A DNA stretch of 64,000 nucleotides from Lacipirellula limnantheis (GCF_007746075.1 NZ_CP036339.1:186001-250000); one strand, 5' to 3'. Shown: positions 25,226 through 35,412, counted from the stretch's first letter. The notes: generated by a model from the letters alone, not told the origin. Translations and numbers: made by a program.

Positions 25226-28184
25226 GGCCGGCGCCGCGAGCTTCTCCGCCGACGCTCTGCCCCCTGAGGAGCAGGAGCGGATCGCATGCATCCTGGATGA
25301 GTATCTGGCCGCCGTCGAGCGCGGCGAACCAATGACGCCGGCGGGACTGCTCGCCGCGCATCCCGACGATGCGTCGCGGTTGCAAGTCTATTTGAGCGGC
25401 TTGCAGTTGTTCCACGCGGCCGCAGCGCCAGCAGCGAACGGCGGCCCGATTATTGATCGTCCGCGCGCGGGACGGACCATCGGCGATTACGAGCTGCTGC
25501 GGGAGATTGGCCGTGGCGGGATGGGCGTCGTCTACGACGCACTCCAGCGGTCGCTGCGACGACGCGTGGCGCTGAAGGTCCTGCCAGTGACGTCGTCGCA
25601 AGATCCGCGGCATATCGCGCGATTCAAGAACGAAGCCCAGGCCGCGGCGCAGGCGCAGCATCCGCACATCGTGCCGGTGTACGGCGTCGGCGAGGCGGAC
25701 GGCGTCCACTATTACGCGATGCAGCTCATCGAAGGCGAATCGCTGGCGTGCTACGTGCGTCGCGGTTCGCAGGCGGCGGATCAACCGGCGCCGAGCACCT
25801 TGATGAACAACACGCAAACCGCGTGGTTGCCCCGAGCGCAGCCCTTCTCGATTCCGCCCAGCGGCGCTGCGGCGGTCGGTGATTGGACTCCGCGAGTCGC
25901 CCGGGGCGGCATCCTGGAGACGAAGTCCCACGTCGAGTGGGTGGCGCGACTTGCCGTGCAGGCGGCGCGCGGACTGCACGCGGCGCACGAGTTCGGCGTG
26001 ATCCACCGCGACGTCAAGCCGTCGAATCTGCTCGTTGATCGCAGCGGAAAACTCTGGATTACCGATTTCGGCTTGGCCCGCATGCGCGAGGCCGAGGCGC
26101 TCACCCACACGGGCGACATCCTCGGCACGATGCGCTACATGAGTCCGGAGCAGGCGCTCGGCCGGACGGCGCTTGTCGACCACCGTACCGACGTCTACTC
26201 GTTGGGAGTGACGATCTACGAGTTGGCGACATTCGTCCATCCGGCCGAGGGCGCCGGCGACGTGCAATTGTTCTTCGAGCGGACGCGACAGAGTTACCGG
26301 CCGTTGCGGCATTGGGAGCCGCACGTGCCGATCGACTTCGAAACCATTGTCCTGAAGGCGATGGGCGAGTTTCCGCAAGATCGCTACGCGACGGCGGCCG
26401 AGATGGCCGACGATCTGGAAAGGTTCCTCCGCGGCGAGCCGATTCATGCCTGCCGGCCGAGCCTCGCGACGCGGGCGGCCAAATGGGCGCGGCGGCATCG
26501 CGCTGCGGTGATGACCGCGGCGGGAGTGGCCGCTCTGGCGTTCGTCGGCATGGCAGCGAGCGTCGTGATGATTGCCGCCGAAAAGGCGAACGTCGTCGCG
26601 GAGAGCGAACTGCGGGAAGACGCGCTGCGCGTGACGCGCGAAGCGCTCGATGAGTTCACGATACTCTACGGCGAGCAGTTGGCGGGGATCAACGGCGCCG
26701 AGGGCGTTCGCCGGCAAGCGTACGAACGTGGGATTGCCTACTACGAAGAAGTCGCTCGACAATCGGCCGACGACCCACGACTGGCGGCTGATTACGGCAT
26801 GGCGGTCGGGAAGCTCGGAACGATCAAGGCAAAAATGGGCGACGACCGGCATGCCCTGGAGTTGCTGCAAGAGGCGCAACAGAAGTACGAGCGGCTGCAT
26901 GCGGAGGAGCCCGACAATGTTGACTACGCCCGTCGACTGGCGCTCAGCCTGAACAACTATGGATTGCAACTGGGGAAGATGGGGCAAAGCGCCGCGGCGC
27001 TTGACTGCTTGCGGAAAGCTGCGGAGTTGCAGGCGGAACTGGAGCTTACCGTCGGCGAGTCGTCAGACCTGAAGAGCGACGTCGCCGCCACGCAGAGCAA
27101 TTTGGGGATGGTGCTCAGCAGCAGCGGCAATCGAACGGAGGCCGCCGCACATTTCGCCGCGGCAACGGAACTGCAATGGGAGGCGTTGCGCCAAGCGCCG
27201 GATGATCCGCTGGCGATGCGGAATCTCGCCGCCGGGTTGAGCAATCTCGGGGCCCAGCAACAGCAACACGGGAAGTTGGCCGCGGCAGCCGACTCGTTCA
27301 AAAAAGCGATGGAGCTGCGTCAGCAGTTACTCGCGACGGCGCCCCTTAACCAAAGCTATCAAGCCGAGCTAGCGCGTTCGCTCAATAACTACGGATACAC
27401 GCTGTCGTTGGCGGAGGACTGGCTATCTGCCGAGAAGCACTATCAGGCCGCGATTGACTTTCAGGAACAACTGGTCGCTGCGTCGCCGCAGTCGCTGCAG
27501 CATCTGCGCGACGTAGCGGTGAGTTACAACAATCTGGGCCGCGTCCAAACGCAACTGCCGCATGGGCGACAAGCGGCGGAGAAATCGTTCAATCAGGCGC
27601 TCCAGCGGCAATTGAAAGTGTTGGAGGCCGAGCCTAATGACGTCGCCACGCTCAGCCACCTCGGGGGCGTCTACAACAACTTGGCGATGCTGCAGGAGGC
27701 TGACGGGCGGCCGGTCGACGCCGAGGCGAGTTTCAAGCAGGCGATTGCGCGACAACGGCAGGCGCTCGACCTGGCCGGCGAACACCGCTTTATTCGACAG
27801 CTGTTAAGCAAGCACTACTACAACTTCGCCGAGAGCCTCGCGAATCGAGGACGGTACGCCGAAGCGCGACAGGCGGCCATCGAGCGGCGCGACCTTTGGC
27901 CGCACGATGCGGAGTTGCTGCTGTCGGCGGCCGAGCAACTCGCCGCGGTGAGCGAACGAGCTCGCCGGGCCGGCGCGAATTCGGCGACAGCGCCGTCGCA
28001 GGAGCCGGAAGCTGCCGCGGTTGCCGCGGTGGAATCGCTGCGCAGCGCGATGGTCGCGGGGCTCGACGCATCGAAATTGAATTCGCCGGCGCTACGAACA
28101 TTGAGCACGCGACAGGATTTTCAGCGGCTAAGTGAAATTGCGTCGGGAGAACATCGCACCTCCCAGAATCTGGCTCGAGAATAG
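25215..28184 (+). CDS. Membrane Ser/Thr protein kinase with TPR domain
   Basis: A 989-residue protein. The N-terminal ~85 residues hold a helical region often found in planctomycete kinases (LDEYLAAVERGEP). The Hanks-type kinase domain covers about 92-415: glycine loop IGRGGMGVVYDA, catalytic Lys121 in VALKVLP, IHRDVKPSNLLV (Asp266), TDFGLAR (Asp284) and MRYMSPEQA. A Pro/Ala-rich insert of about 55 residues lies between the lobes (about 180-235). One TM helix follows (TAAGVAALAFVGMAASVVMI), and the rest is about ten TPR-like units. All catalytic residues are present, so it should be active. Overlap with the upstream sigma gene suggests they form one signalling unit. Confidence 0.92.
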   Translation: MKSEAGAASFSADALPPEEQERIACILDEYLAAVERGEPMTPAGLLAAHPDDASRLQVYLSGLQLFHAAAAPAANGGPIIDRPRAGRTIGDYELLREIGRGGMGVVYDALQRSLRRRVALKVLPVTSSQDPRHIARFKNEAQAAAQAQHPHIVPVYGVGEADGVHYYAMQLIEGESLACYVRRGSQAADQPAPSTLMNNTQTAWLPRAQPFSIPPSGAAAVGDWTPRVARGGILETKSHVEWVARLAVQAARGLHAAHEFGVIHRDVKPSNLLVDRSGKLWITDFGLARMREAEALTHTGDILGTMRYMSPEQALGRTALVDHRTDVYSLGVTIYELATFVHPAEGAGDVQLFFERTRQSYRPLRHWEPHVPIDFETIVLKAMGEFPQDRYATAAEMADDLERFLRGEPIHACRPSLATRAAKWARRHRAAVMTAAGVAALAFVGMAASVVMIAAEKANVVAESELREDALRVTREALDEFTILYGEQLAGINGAEGVRRQAYERGIAYYEEVARQSADDPRLAADYGMAVGKLGTIKAKMGDDRHALELLQEAQQKYERLHAEEPDNVDYARRLALSLNNYGLQLGKMGQSAAALDCLRKAAELQAELELTVGESSDLKSDVAATQSNLGMVLSSSGNRTEAAAHFAAATELQWEALRQAPDDPLAMRNLAAGLSNLGAQQQQHGKLAAAADSFKKAMELRQQLLATAPLNQSYQAELARSLNNYGYTLSLAEDWLSAEKHYQAAIDFQEQLVAASPQSLQHLRDVAVSYNNLGRVQTQLPHGRQAAEKSFNQALQRQLKVLEAEPNDVATLSHLGGVYNNLAMLQEADGRPVDAEASFKQAIARQRQALDLAGEHRFIRQLLSKHYYNFAESLANRGRYAEARQAAIERRDLWPHDAELLLSAAEQLAAVSERARRAGANSATAPSQEPEAAAVAAVESLRSAMVAGLDASKLNSPALRTLSTRQDFQRLSEIASGEHRTSQNLARE

Positions 28185-28192
28185 GCACTGCC

Positions 28193-29617
28193 ATGTGGCG
28201 CTGCGTGACACAACTTGTCGAACGGTTTCGCGAGCGTGAATCGACGCCCACCAGGGGAGCCGTGCGCTCGACCCGTCTGGCGATGGAGACGCTCGAGCAG
28301 CGGACGGTGCTGTCGGCGAACTTCGGCGTTGATTACGAGGCGCTCGCCTATCAAGAATTGACCGCTCCGCCGGCGCCTCGCGTGACGGCCAGTGAAGTCG
28401 CCGCGGCGATCTTCGCCCATGCAGCTAGCCGGACGCAGACGCCGTCATCCGCGGGGGATTACTTTCCGAGCGCGCCGGCGGCAGAAGTCTCCTACATTCT
28501 GATTGTTCAGTTTCGCTCCGATGTCCACGCGCCGAGCGGAGCTGCCAGCGGGAAGGCGCCGCTGGCGAGTGCGTGGAACGGCGGCCACGGCTCGGCTGCC
28601 CCGACGGCGTCGAATCTGGAGGCGGCGCTGAGCGGGCTGGGGGCCTTGAGCACCAAGGCGCCGCAACGGGCCCAAGCCCAAACGACGCCCAGCGTCGACG
28701 CCACTTCGTCGAACGCCGCTCAGTCGGCATTGCTGGAAGCGTTCGATTCGTCGCGACCTCCCGCCTTATCGACGGCCCTCGAACATTGGCGCGAATTGGC
28801 GCGGAGTGCAACGTCGCCGATCCTCGCGCCGATCGTCCTGACGACGAACAACGATCAGGCGTCGGCGACCGCCGTCGCGTCGCTCCTGGCGAACGACGCC
28901 ACCCTGGCGGCGTCGTTCGAGGTCGTTGATAACGCCGCGAGTCACGACGCCGCATTCGCCGGTTACGCCTTGGTGCGAGACGATGACGCCGGGTCGGACG
29001 AATATGTGCGTCTGCTTGCCGAGGATCAGTCGCGTGATGAGACTGACGACGATAGCGGTTACGTTGAGCTCGACGAGTCGAGCGCTGTTCGCGAGGAAGG
29101 GCTGGCGAACGCCGCGGCCGAGACGCAGCGGGAGGCGATCGAAAGCGCCCTGCGTTCATTGGCGGGGCGTCGCGACGGCCGGCGGGCCACTCAACTGCCA
29201 AGCGACTGGCTGGAGCAGGCTTGGGCAGCTGGCATTGCCAATCTTCCGGCAGGCGCTGAGGTCGCTCGCGCCGCCGATGAGCCGGGCGGCATGATCTTGC
29301 TGCAGCCGATGACAGGCGGCGCCGGCGACGAACTCATCGCGGCCGGCGACATGCACGAGGTGCTGCGTACCGCGGTCGAGATGGAAGCGACCATCGGGGC
29401 GTATCAGGCGTTCGATGTTTCGATCGATGAAGCATCGGCGGCGGTGGCCCGGCCGGCTTCCGCCGACGAACTCGGCGCCAAGCGCGAGCGCGAGGAATCG
29501 ACCTCCGAAGATGGGATCGATCGGCAGGCGGCTAGCGGGTTGGGAGTGTTGGCGGTCGGAGCCACGGCCTTGGCGGCGAAGCGACAGCTGGATGATCGCC
29601 GGCGGCGGCCGCGGTGA
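28193..29617 (+). CDS. LEPR-XLL-type surface protein of unknown function
   Basis: A 474-residue protein. It has a basic N-terminal extension and then LAMETLEQRTVLSANFG at about residues 30-46, a good LEPR-XLL-like motif (L-E-x-R-x-x-LS). The body is Ala/Ser-rich and low in recognisable domains. An acidic stretch (DDDAGSDEYVRLLAEDQSRD) is notable. The C-terminus has a short hydrophobic helix (ASGLGVLAVGATALAAKRQ) and a basic end, which may anchor it in the membrane. It begins 8 nt after the kinase stop, so sigma, kinase and this gene look like one operon. It could be the protein the kinase system regulates or senses. Confidence 0.75.
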   Translation: MWRCVTQLVERFRERESTPTRGAVRSTRLAMETLEQRTVLSANFGVDYEALAYQELTAPPAPRVTASEVAAAIFAHAASRTQTPSSAGDYFPSAPAAEVSYILIVQFRSDVHAPSGAASGKAPLASAWNGGHGSAAPTASNLEAALSGLGALSTKAPQRAQAQTTPSVDATSSNAAQSALLEAFDSSRPPALSTALEHWRELARSATSPILAPIVLTTNNDQASATAVASLLANDATLAASFEVVDNAASHDAAFAGYALVRDDDAGSDEYVRLLAEDQSRDETDDDSGYVELDESSAVREEGLANAAAETQREAIESALRSLAGRRDGRRATQLPSDWLEQAWAAGIANLPAGAEVARAADEPGGMILLQPMTGGAGDELIAAGDMHEVLRTAVEMEATIGAYQAFDVSIDEASAAVARPASADELGAKREREESTSEDGIDRQAASGLGVLAVGATALAAKRQLDDRRRRPR

Positions 29618-29658
29618 ACCGCGGCTGCGGCGCATCGCGCCACGGCGATGCCGCGGTT
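29617..29658. terminator. Palindrome between convergent genes
   Basis: AACCGCGGC at 29617-29625 and its exact reverse complement GCCGCGGTT at 29650-29658 bracket a 24-nt loop that can pair further. It lies between the convergent LEPR-XLL gene and glpF and may terminate both. There is no T-run. Confidence 0.45.
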
Positions 29659-30431
29659 TACGATGCCTGCTCCACCATGTGCATTCCGGCGAACGCTGTG
29701 GCGGCGAGTAGCGCGCCGATGCTGGGGCCGATGACCGGGATCCACGCATACGACCAGTCGCCGTCGCCCTTGCCCGGCACCGGCAAGAATGAGTGGGCCA
29801 GACGAGGTCCCAGGTCGCGAGCCGGATTGATCGCGTAGCCGGTGGTCCCGCCAAGCGAAAGCCCGATGGCAAGGACGAGCAGGCCGACCGGCAGGGCGCC
29901 GAGAGCCCCGAGGCCGACCTTCTCCGTGCCGGGCTCGAAAAGTCCCGCTTCGTTGGCGACGAGAATCGCGGGGTCGGTCGCCAAGAGGACGGCGAAGACC
30001 AAGACGAACGTGCCGACGATCTCGCTGAAGAGATTACTGCTGACGCGACGAATAGCCGGGCCGGTGGCGAACGTGGCGAGTTTGGCGCCGGGATCGTCGC
30101 TGACGGCGTAGTGATCACGGTAGAAGATGAACACGAGCGTGGCCCCGACAATGGCGCCGGCGAACTGAGCGATGATGTAGGGGACGGCCTTCGCCGAGGC
30201 GAACTTACCGGCGGTGACCAGCCCGATCGTCACTGCCGGATTGAGGTGGGCGCCGCTAGCCGCGGCGGTGCACCAGACGGCGACGAAGACCGCCATCGCC
30301 CAGCCGAAGGAAATGACGATCCAACCGCTGGCGTGGCCTTTTGTCTGCGGCAGAACGACGTTGGCCACTACGCCATTGCCAAGGAGGATGAGGAGCGCCG
30401 TGCCGATGAACTCTGCGAGATAGGCGTGCAT
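29658..30431 (-). CDS. glpF: Glycerol facilitator (aquaglyceroporin)
   Basis: A 257-residue MIP-family channel with six membrane helices and both pore NPA boxes, HLNPAVT (Asn64) and AINPARDLGPRLA near residue 205. The Asp after the second NPAR is the usual mark of glycerol-conducting members rather than water-only aquaporins. It lets glycerol diffuse into the cell. The glycerol kinase gene lies upstream in the same orientation (193-nt gap carrying a repeat), followed further upstream by a HAD phosphatase, with glpD divergent. The context makes the glycerol role secure. Confidence 0.93.
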   Translation of the reverse strand: MHAYLAEFIGTALLILLGNGVVANVVLPQTKGHASGWIVISFGWAMAVFVAVWCTAAASGAHLNPAVTIGLVTAGKFASAKAVPYIIAQFAGAIVGATLVFIFYRDHYAVSDDPGAKLATFATGPAIRRVSSNLFSEIVGTFVLVFAVLLATDPAILVANEAGLFEPGTEKVGLGALGALPVGLLVLAIGLSLGGTTGYAINPARDLGPRLAHSFLPVPGKGDGDWSYAWIPVIGPSIGALLAATAFAGMHMVEQAS

Positions 30432-30445
30432 GATTAGTTCTCAAA

Positions 30446-30479
30446 AGTGAAACACAGAGGACACAGAGAGCCCAGAGAA
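30446..30479 (+). repeat. CACAGAG-type low-complexity repeat
   Basis: GTGAAACACAGAGGACACAG continuing AGAGCCCAGAGAAG is a CACAGAG-based repeat in the glpF-glpK gap. A related copy is at 54424-54453, and similar AAGGCACAAAGACAC sequence is at 51030. These look like dispersed intergenic repeats. Confidence 0.5.
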
Positions 30480-30624
30480 GAAAAAAGACGAGATTTGGAA
30501 CGGTGACTGTAGGCGGCCGGCGGCAGAGGCTGCAACTCACAATTACGTCGTTTCTCCCGAATTTCCTTTGTGAACTCGGTGTCCTCGGTGTTGAAAGCGG
30601 CATTTGTCAATGCGTGCGAACGGC

Positions 30625-32115
30625 CTACTCCTGCGCCCACCCTTTGCTCCGCTCCACCGCCCGCCGCCACGTCGCGCGTCGCGACGCCGCTTCGTCGGCG
30701 GAGATCCTTGGTTCAAAACGTTGATCAACTTGCCACTGTCGGCGAATGGCGTCGCGATTCGGCCACACTCCAGTCGCGAGGCCCGCCAAGTACGCGGCGC
30801 CGAGCGCGGTCGTCTCGGTGACCTTGGGGCGCACGACGGGGATCTGCAGCACGTCGGCTTGGATTTGCATGAGCGTGTTATTCACGCTGGCGCCGCCGTC
30901 GACGCGCAATTCTGACAGCGACTGGCCTAAATCGTGGTGCATGCCTTCGAGTAAATCGGCGACCTGCAGCGCGATGCCGTCGAGCGCCGCCCGCGCTAGA
31001 TGGCCCGTGGTCGTGCCGCGGGTGATGCCGATGATGGCGCCGCGGGCGTAGGGATCCCAATCGGGGGCGCCGAGGCCAGTGAACGCGGGGACGAACGAGA
31101 CGCCGCCGCTGTCCTGCACCGTATTGGCGAGCGCTTCGACGTCGTTCGATGATTTGATCACGCCGAGTCCGTCGCGGAGCCAGCCGACGGCGGCTCCGCC
31201 GATGAAAACGGCGCCTTCGAGCGCATACTCGGTGACGCCGCCGACCTTCCAGGCCACGGTGCTGAGCAATCGGTGCTGCGACGCGACGGCCCGCGCGCCG
31301 GTGTTCATCAACATGAAACAGCCGGTGCCATAGGTGTTCTTGGCGGCGCCTGGCTCGAAGCAAGTCTGCCCGAAGAGAGCGCCCTGCTGATCGCCGATCA
31401 TGCCGGCGAGTTTAATTCCCGCCAGCGGCGAATCGCCGGCGACTTCACCGTAAACCTCGCTCGAAAAGCGAATCTGCGGCAGGATCTCGCGCGGGACGTT
31501 AAGCAGTTGCAGCAACTCATCGTCCCAATCGCCGTCATGGATGTTCATCAGCAGCGTCCGCGAAGCGTTCGACGCGTCGGTCACATGCAGTGCGCCGCCG
31601 CTGAGCTTGAAGGCGAGCCACGAGTCGATCGTGCCGCTGCAAAGTTCGCCGGCGGCGGCCCGCTGCCGGGCGCCGGGGATGTTGTCGAGCAGCCAAGCGA
31701 TCTTCGTGCCGCTGAAGTAGGGATCGATCAGCAGGCCCGTCTTGTCGCGGATGATCTGTTCTTTGCCGGCGGCACGAAGTTGGTCGCAGTGGCCGGCCGT
31801 GCGGCGATCTTGCCAGACGATGGCGTGATGCAGCGGCTCGCCCGTCTTGCGATCCCACAGCAGCGTCGTTTCGCGCTGATTCGTGACGCCGATCGCGGCC
31901 ACGTCATTCGGCTTGAGTTTCAACTTGGCGAGGACTTCGACCGCGACGGCGAGTTGCGCTTGCCAAATCTCAGTGGCGTCGTGCTCGACCCAGCCCGGCT
32001 TCGGGTAGTGCTGCTGAAACTCGCGCTGGGCGACGCCGACGATCGAGCCGGCGTCGTCGAAGACGATGGCCCGCGAGGAGGTAGTGCCTTGGTCGAGTGC
32101 GAGGAGAAGAGTCAC
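30625..32115 (-). CDS. glpK: Glycerol kinase
   Basis: A 496-residue FGGY-family kinase of standard length. It begins [18 protein letters not shown] (phosphate-binding loop). It contains [27 protein letters not shown] (glycerol-site Arg-Glu), [10 protein letters not shown] (catalytic Asp) and the C-terminal ATP-site [12 protein letters not shown]. It converts glycerol and ATP to sn-glycerol 3-phosphate in the cytoplasm. It sits between the HAD phosphatase gene (58 nt upstream) and glpF downstream, with glpD divergent further upstream. Confidence 0.96.
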   Translation of the reverse strand: MTLLLALDQGTTSSRAIVFDDAGSIVGVAQREFQQHYPKPGWVEHDATEIWQAQLAVAVEVLAKLKLKPNDVAAIGVTNQRETTLLWDRKTGEPLHHAIVWQDRRTAGHCDQLRAAGKEQIIRDKTGLLIDPYFSGTKIAWLLDNIPGARQRAAAGELCSGTIDSWLAFKLSGGALHVTDASNASRTLLMNIHDGDWDDELLQLLNVPREILPQIRFSSEVYGEVAGDSPLAGIKLAGMIGDQQGALFGQTCFEPGAAKNTYGTGCFMLMNTGARAVASQHRLLSTVAWKVGGVTEYALEGAVFIGGAAVGWLRDGLGVIKSSNDVEALANTVQDSGGVSFVPAFTGLGAPDWDPYARGAIIGITRGTTTGHLARAALDGIALQVADLLEGMHHDLGQSLSELRVDGGASVNNTLMQIQADVLQIPVVRPKVTETTALGAAYLAGLATGVWPNRDAIRRQWQVDQRFEPRISADEAASRRATWRRAVERSKGWAQE

Positions 32116-32173
32116 TGCGCGCCTCTCTAGGTGACGTTGCCAAAAGGGGGATTAACCACGGAAAAGACAGAGA

Positions 32174-32989
32174 TCAGACTCCGCGCGCAGCGCAGAGTTG
32201 CCGAGACAAGTCGTCGAGGTCGGTCACGATGAGATCGGGTTGATGGGCCGCCGGCAAGCTCAGCGCTTCTTGGGCGTTGGCTTCGCCGGTGAGCGTGAGC
32301 ACGGCGAGCGCCCCGGCGTCGCGCGCCATCCGCACGTCGGTGTAGAGGCGGTCGCCGATCACCGCGGTCTCGCTCGGCGATAGCCCGTGCCGGTCCATCA
32401 CTTCCTGAATCATCTCGGGACTCGGTTTGCCCGGGATGGCATCGGGCCGGCGCCCGATGGCTGATTCGAGCAGAGCGCAAATGGCCCCGCAATCCGGGAG
32501 CACGGTTTCCTGATCGGTGGGACAGGTGCGGTCGGGATGAGTCGCGAAGTAGGGGACGCCGCGACTCAGCCAATACGCGGTGCGGCAGAGGCGGTGGTAG
32601 TTCAAGTTGAAATCCCAACTCACGACGAGCACGTCGGGCTCATCGTCGACAATCTCGAACCCGCCAAGCCGCCAGTCTTCCAGCGCGTCCTCCGCGGTCA
32701 GCACGAAGAGACGCTTGGCCTCCGGCAAGTTCTGCCGTATGTGATGAATCGTGGCGTGTGCCGAGGTGACCACGGCGTCGGGCGGCGCGACAATTCCCAT
32801 TTCGTGCAGATGGCGAACGTACCCTGCCCTGCTCTTCGAGCTGTTATTGGTGACGAACGTATAGCCGACGCCGAACTCTCGCAGCAGCGCGAGGAAGGGA
32901 ATCGTTTCTTTGAACAAGGTGCGGCCGAGGTAAATCGTGCCGTCCATGTCGAAGACGATGTGACGAAGTTTGGCGAGACGGTCGTTCAT
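32174..32989 (-). CDS. HAD-superfamily phosphatase (NagD-like)
   Basis: A 271-residue protein with all HAD motifs: VFDMDGTIYLG (nucleophile Asp14, Asp16), FVTNNSSKSR (motif II), a Lys in GKPSPEM (motif III) and IGDRLYTDVRMA (motif IV). The long cap between motifs II and III is the C2 type of NagD, p-nitrophenyl phosphatases and glycerol-3-phosphate phosphatases. Its place directly upstream of glpK suggests a phosphate ester of glycerol or a related sugar phosphate as substrate, but that is inference. The ATG at 32989 overlaps by 4 nt the end of a small upstream frame. Confidence 0.88.
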   Translation of the reverse strand: MNDRLAKLRHIVFDMDGTIYLGRTLFKETIPFLALLREFGVGYTFVTNNSSKSRAGYVRHLHEMGIVAPPDAVVTSAHATIHHIRQNLPEAKRLFVLTAEDALEDWRLGGFEIVDDEPDVLVVSWDFNLNYHRLCRTAYWLSRGVPYFATHPDRTCPTDQETVLPDCGAICALLESAIGRRPDAIPGKPSPEMIQEVMDRHGLSPSETAVIGDRLYTDVRMARDAGALAVLTLTGEANAQEALSLPAAHQPDLIVTDLDDLSRQLCAARGV

Positions 32990-33174
32990 TGGTATTTGTG
33001 AGCCTGGGCGGGGCAGCAGAGAGCGGAAGGTAAGGTTCCCACTCCGGCCGGCGCCGCCAACAGCACAAACACGGCGTTCCCGCCATGCTTGTCGGCGATC
33101 ATCTTCGCATTGAAGGTAACGGACGCCGATGGATTCATCCAGAAGACAAGCATCGAGACGCCGCCGCAGGGCAC
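32986..33174 (-). CDS. Possible small protein coupled to the HAD gene
   Basis: A 62-residue frame whose stop overlaps the HAD start in an ATGA arrangement, which hints at translational coupling. The sequence contains FNAKMIADKHGGNAVFVLLA and a Cys pair, and it ends CCPAQAHKYQ. A similar QAHKYQ-coding stretch occurs near 33568, so the 3' part may belong to a dispersed repeat rather than a gene. No family recognised. Confidence 0.25.
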   Translation of the reverse strand: MPCGGVSMLVFWMNPSASVTFNAKMIADKHGGNAVFVLLAAPAGVGTLPSALCCPAQAHKYQ

Positions 33175-33882
33175 GTGGACGAGGCAATTGTCAACAGCGC
33201 CCGCCGCGGGGTCGCCTAAGCGATGGGGAAGGTCGACTCCACGGCGGGGGCTTTTTTCCGGCGGGAACCTCGCTGCCCGGCAATTTCGTTGACAGCTTAA
33301 ATCGCGCCATTTAAGCTCGATTTCAGCAGAGTACGCTTTTCACGCAGTCCGCCAGTTATCGGGTCGAGCCGAGGAATTAGAGAAAGTCCGCGGAGACGCG
33401 GAGTTGTTTCTTGGCTCACGAGCTAAACTGAGCGACACTCACGAGATCTTCATCGTCTATTCACGCGCCAATCACCGATGGCGGGTGGCAGTCGATTAGA
33501 ATCGCGCGATCGGAACTCGCGCTGGACTACCGGACGATTCGCCGTCGCTAGACGCGAACGTCACTTGATATTTGTGAGCCTGCGCTTGGCCGGGGGGCCC
33601 AGCGTTCCTACGGCATGTCGATCGTCTTCGGGCGGCCGGCATGCCGTTTTTCGTGCGCTGTCGAACGGCGAGCTTACTGTTCATCTTCGTGCGGCAGCGT
33701 CCGCCGCCGACACGCGGCAGCGGGCAATGATTTAGGTCGCTCGCACCCTCTACTGCCGCCCCCGCGGACAGAAAATCTCGATGGCCCGGCTGTCCGAGAA
33801 AGTAGTCGCACGACCAAGAGCAGTCCTAGTCGCAGCGCCTGCCTAGCGAAATAATAACGCACGGTCACCATGCCGGGTAAAT
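33175..33882. other. Long gap between divergent glycerol genes
   Basis: It should contain the promoters of glpD and of the HAD-glpK-glpF run. No operator is evident. A 17-18-bp near-match, TATTTGTGAGCCTGCGC, occurs at about 33569 and again (TATTTGTGAGCCTGGGC) at about 32993. On the minus strand, 33674-33871 could encode a basic peptide starting MVTVRYYFARQALRLG, but support is weak. Confidence 0.35.
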
Positions 33883-35412
33883 ATGCATTCTGCAACTGAT
33901 CAACATTCCAACATTACACGCAGCGAGCAACTGCAAACGCAACCGCTTGACGTGCTCGTCATTGGCGGCGGCATCGTCGGCGCGGGCGTCGCGCGCGATG
34001 CGGCGATGCGCGGCCTGCGTACGGGACTCGTCGAGCAGCATGACTTTGCCTCGGGCACCAGCAGCCGATCGAGCCGCCTGCTTCATGGCGGCATGCGCTA
34101 CCTCGCACAGGGGCGCGTGGGGCTGGTGTGGGAGGCCAGCAAAGAGAAAACCGTACTGCGCCGGATCGCCCCGCACCTCGCCGAACCGCTGGAGTTCATC
34201 TTCCCGACGCGCCAAGCCAACGGCTGGCCCCGGTGGAAGTTGGGCCTCGGCGTCAAGTTGTACGACCTGCTCTGCGGCGTGGGCAAAGGGGGCGGCAGCG
34301 GTTCGATGGGCGTCGCCGAGACGCTACGCCGGGTGCCGGGACTTAATGGCGAGCAACTCACTGGCGCCGTGCGCTACCACGATGCGCTCACCAACGACTC
34401 GCGGTTGGTGCTCGATACGATCAACTCAGCGGTGCAGCATGGCGCCGTCGCTTGCAACTACGTGAAGCTGCTCGACGCGACGCGGGAGGGCGATCGCTGG
34501 CGTTGCGAACTCGAAGACCGCCGCAACCCCGCGCTGCTCGTGGTGCAGGCCCGTAGCGTCGTGAACGCGACCGGCCCCTGGTCGGACAAGCTGCCGAACT
34601 CCGAAACGTCGCTGCGGCTCACGAAGGGGGTGCACCTGGTTATTGATCGCGCACGGCTGCCGATGGACGATGCGGTCGTGCTGGCCGAGGGAAGTCGCAT
34701 TTTGTTCGTGATTCCGTGGGGCGAGCGCGTGATCCTCGGCACCACCGACACCGACTATCGCGGCCAGCTCGACAACCCACCCTGCGATCCGGAAGACGTG
34801 TCGTACATCCTGCAGGTCGTCAACGACGCGTTCCCGGCAGCGAAGCTGACGCCGCAGGATCTGGTCAGCACCTGGTCCGGTCTGCGGCCGCTCGTGGCCG
34901 ACAAGAACGGCAACCCGTCGGACATCTCGCGGCGTCACAAGATCGCCATGAGCCATGCAGGCTGGTGGGACGTTACCGGGGGCAAGCTGACGACCTACCG
35001 CCTCATGGGCGAAGAAACCGTCGATGCGATCGTGCGCTTCCTCGGCGCCAAGGCAGCGCCGTGTCGGACGGCGACCACGCCGTTGGTCGAGCGAGGACCG
35101 CGGGGCGAACTCGGCGACGCAACATCGTGCAGCGGCATTCTGCCGCCGCCGGTGTCGGCCGCGGCGGTGAGCCGTTACTGCCGCCTCGAAGCGGCCCGGC
35201 ATCTGGACGACGTGATGATTCGTCGCAGCAGTTGGCGGCACTATTATCGCAACCACCTGGAACTGGCGGGTAACGTTTCGCGGTGGATGGCGTCGGAACT
35301 AGGGTGGACCGACGCAGAAACGGAGTTGGAATTAAAACGTTACCGGGGATTAACCGCACATTCGCCCATCGTCGGAACGACGGCGCCGGCACCAGACGTT
35401 CAGCTGCGCTGA
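33883..35412 (+). CDS. glpD: Glycerol-3-phosphate dehydrogenase, FAD-dependent
   Basis: A 509-residue flavoprotein of the GlpD/GlpA family. It has the dinucleotide-binding motif VLVIGGGIVGAGVARD (about 25-40), FASGTSSRSSRLLHGGMRYL (FAD/phosphate contact), WGERVILGTTDTDYRG and TWSGLRPLV, then GGKLTTYRLMGEETVD and the C-terminal helical domain (ASELGWTDAETELELKRYRG). It oxidises sn-glycerol 3-phosphate to dihydroxyacetone phosphate and passes electrons to quinone at the membrane. It is transcribed divergently from HAD-glpK-glpF and completes the glycerol catabolic path. Confidence 0.95.
   Translation: MHSATDQHSNITRSEQLQTQPLDVLVIGGGIVGAGVARDAAMRGLRTGLVEQHDFASGTSSRSSRLLHGGMRYLAQGRVGLVWEASKEKTVLRRIAPHLAEPLEFIFPTRQANGWPRWKLGLGVKLYDLLCGVGKGGGSGSMGVAETLRRVPGLNGEQLTGAVRYHDALTNDSRLVLDTINSAVQHGAVACNYVKLLDATREGDRWRCELEDRRNPALLVVQARSVVNATGPWSDKLPNSETSLRLTKGVHLVIDRARLPMDDAVVLAEGSRILFVIPWGERVILGTTDTDYRGQLDNPPCDPEDVSYILQVVNDAFPAAKLTPQDLVSTWSGLRPLVADKNGNPSDISRRHKIAMSHAGWWDVTGGKLTTYRLMGEETVDAIVRFLGAKAAPCRTATTPLVERGPRGELGDATSCSGILPPPVSAAAVSRYCRLEAARHLDDVMIRRSSWRHYYRNHLELAGNVSRWMASELGWTDAETELELKRYRGLTAHSPIVGTTAPAPDVQLR

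Noticed and set aside
25143..26987. 614-residue open frame on the minus strand
   Set aside because: Shadow of the Ser/Thr kinase gene; no coherent domain in its translation.
33674..33871. Basic small protein divergent from glpD
   Set aside because: The frame turns Arg/Pro-rich after 30 residues and lies within the expected promoter region.
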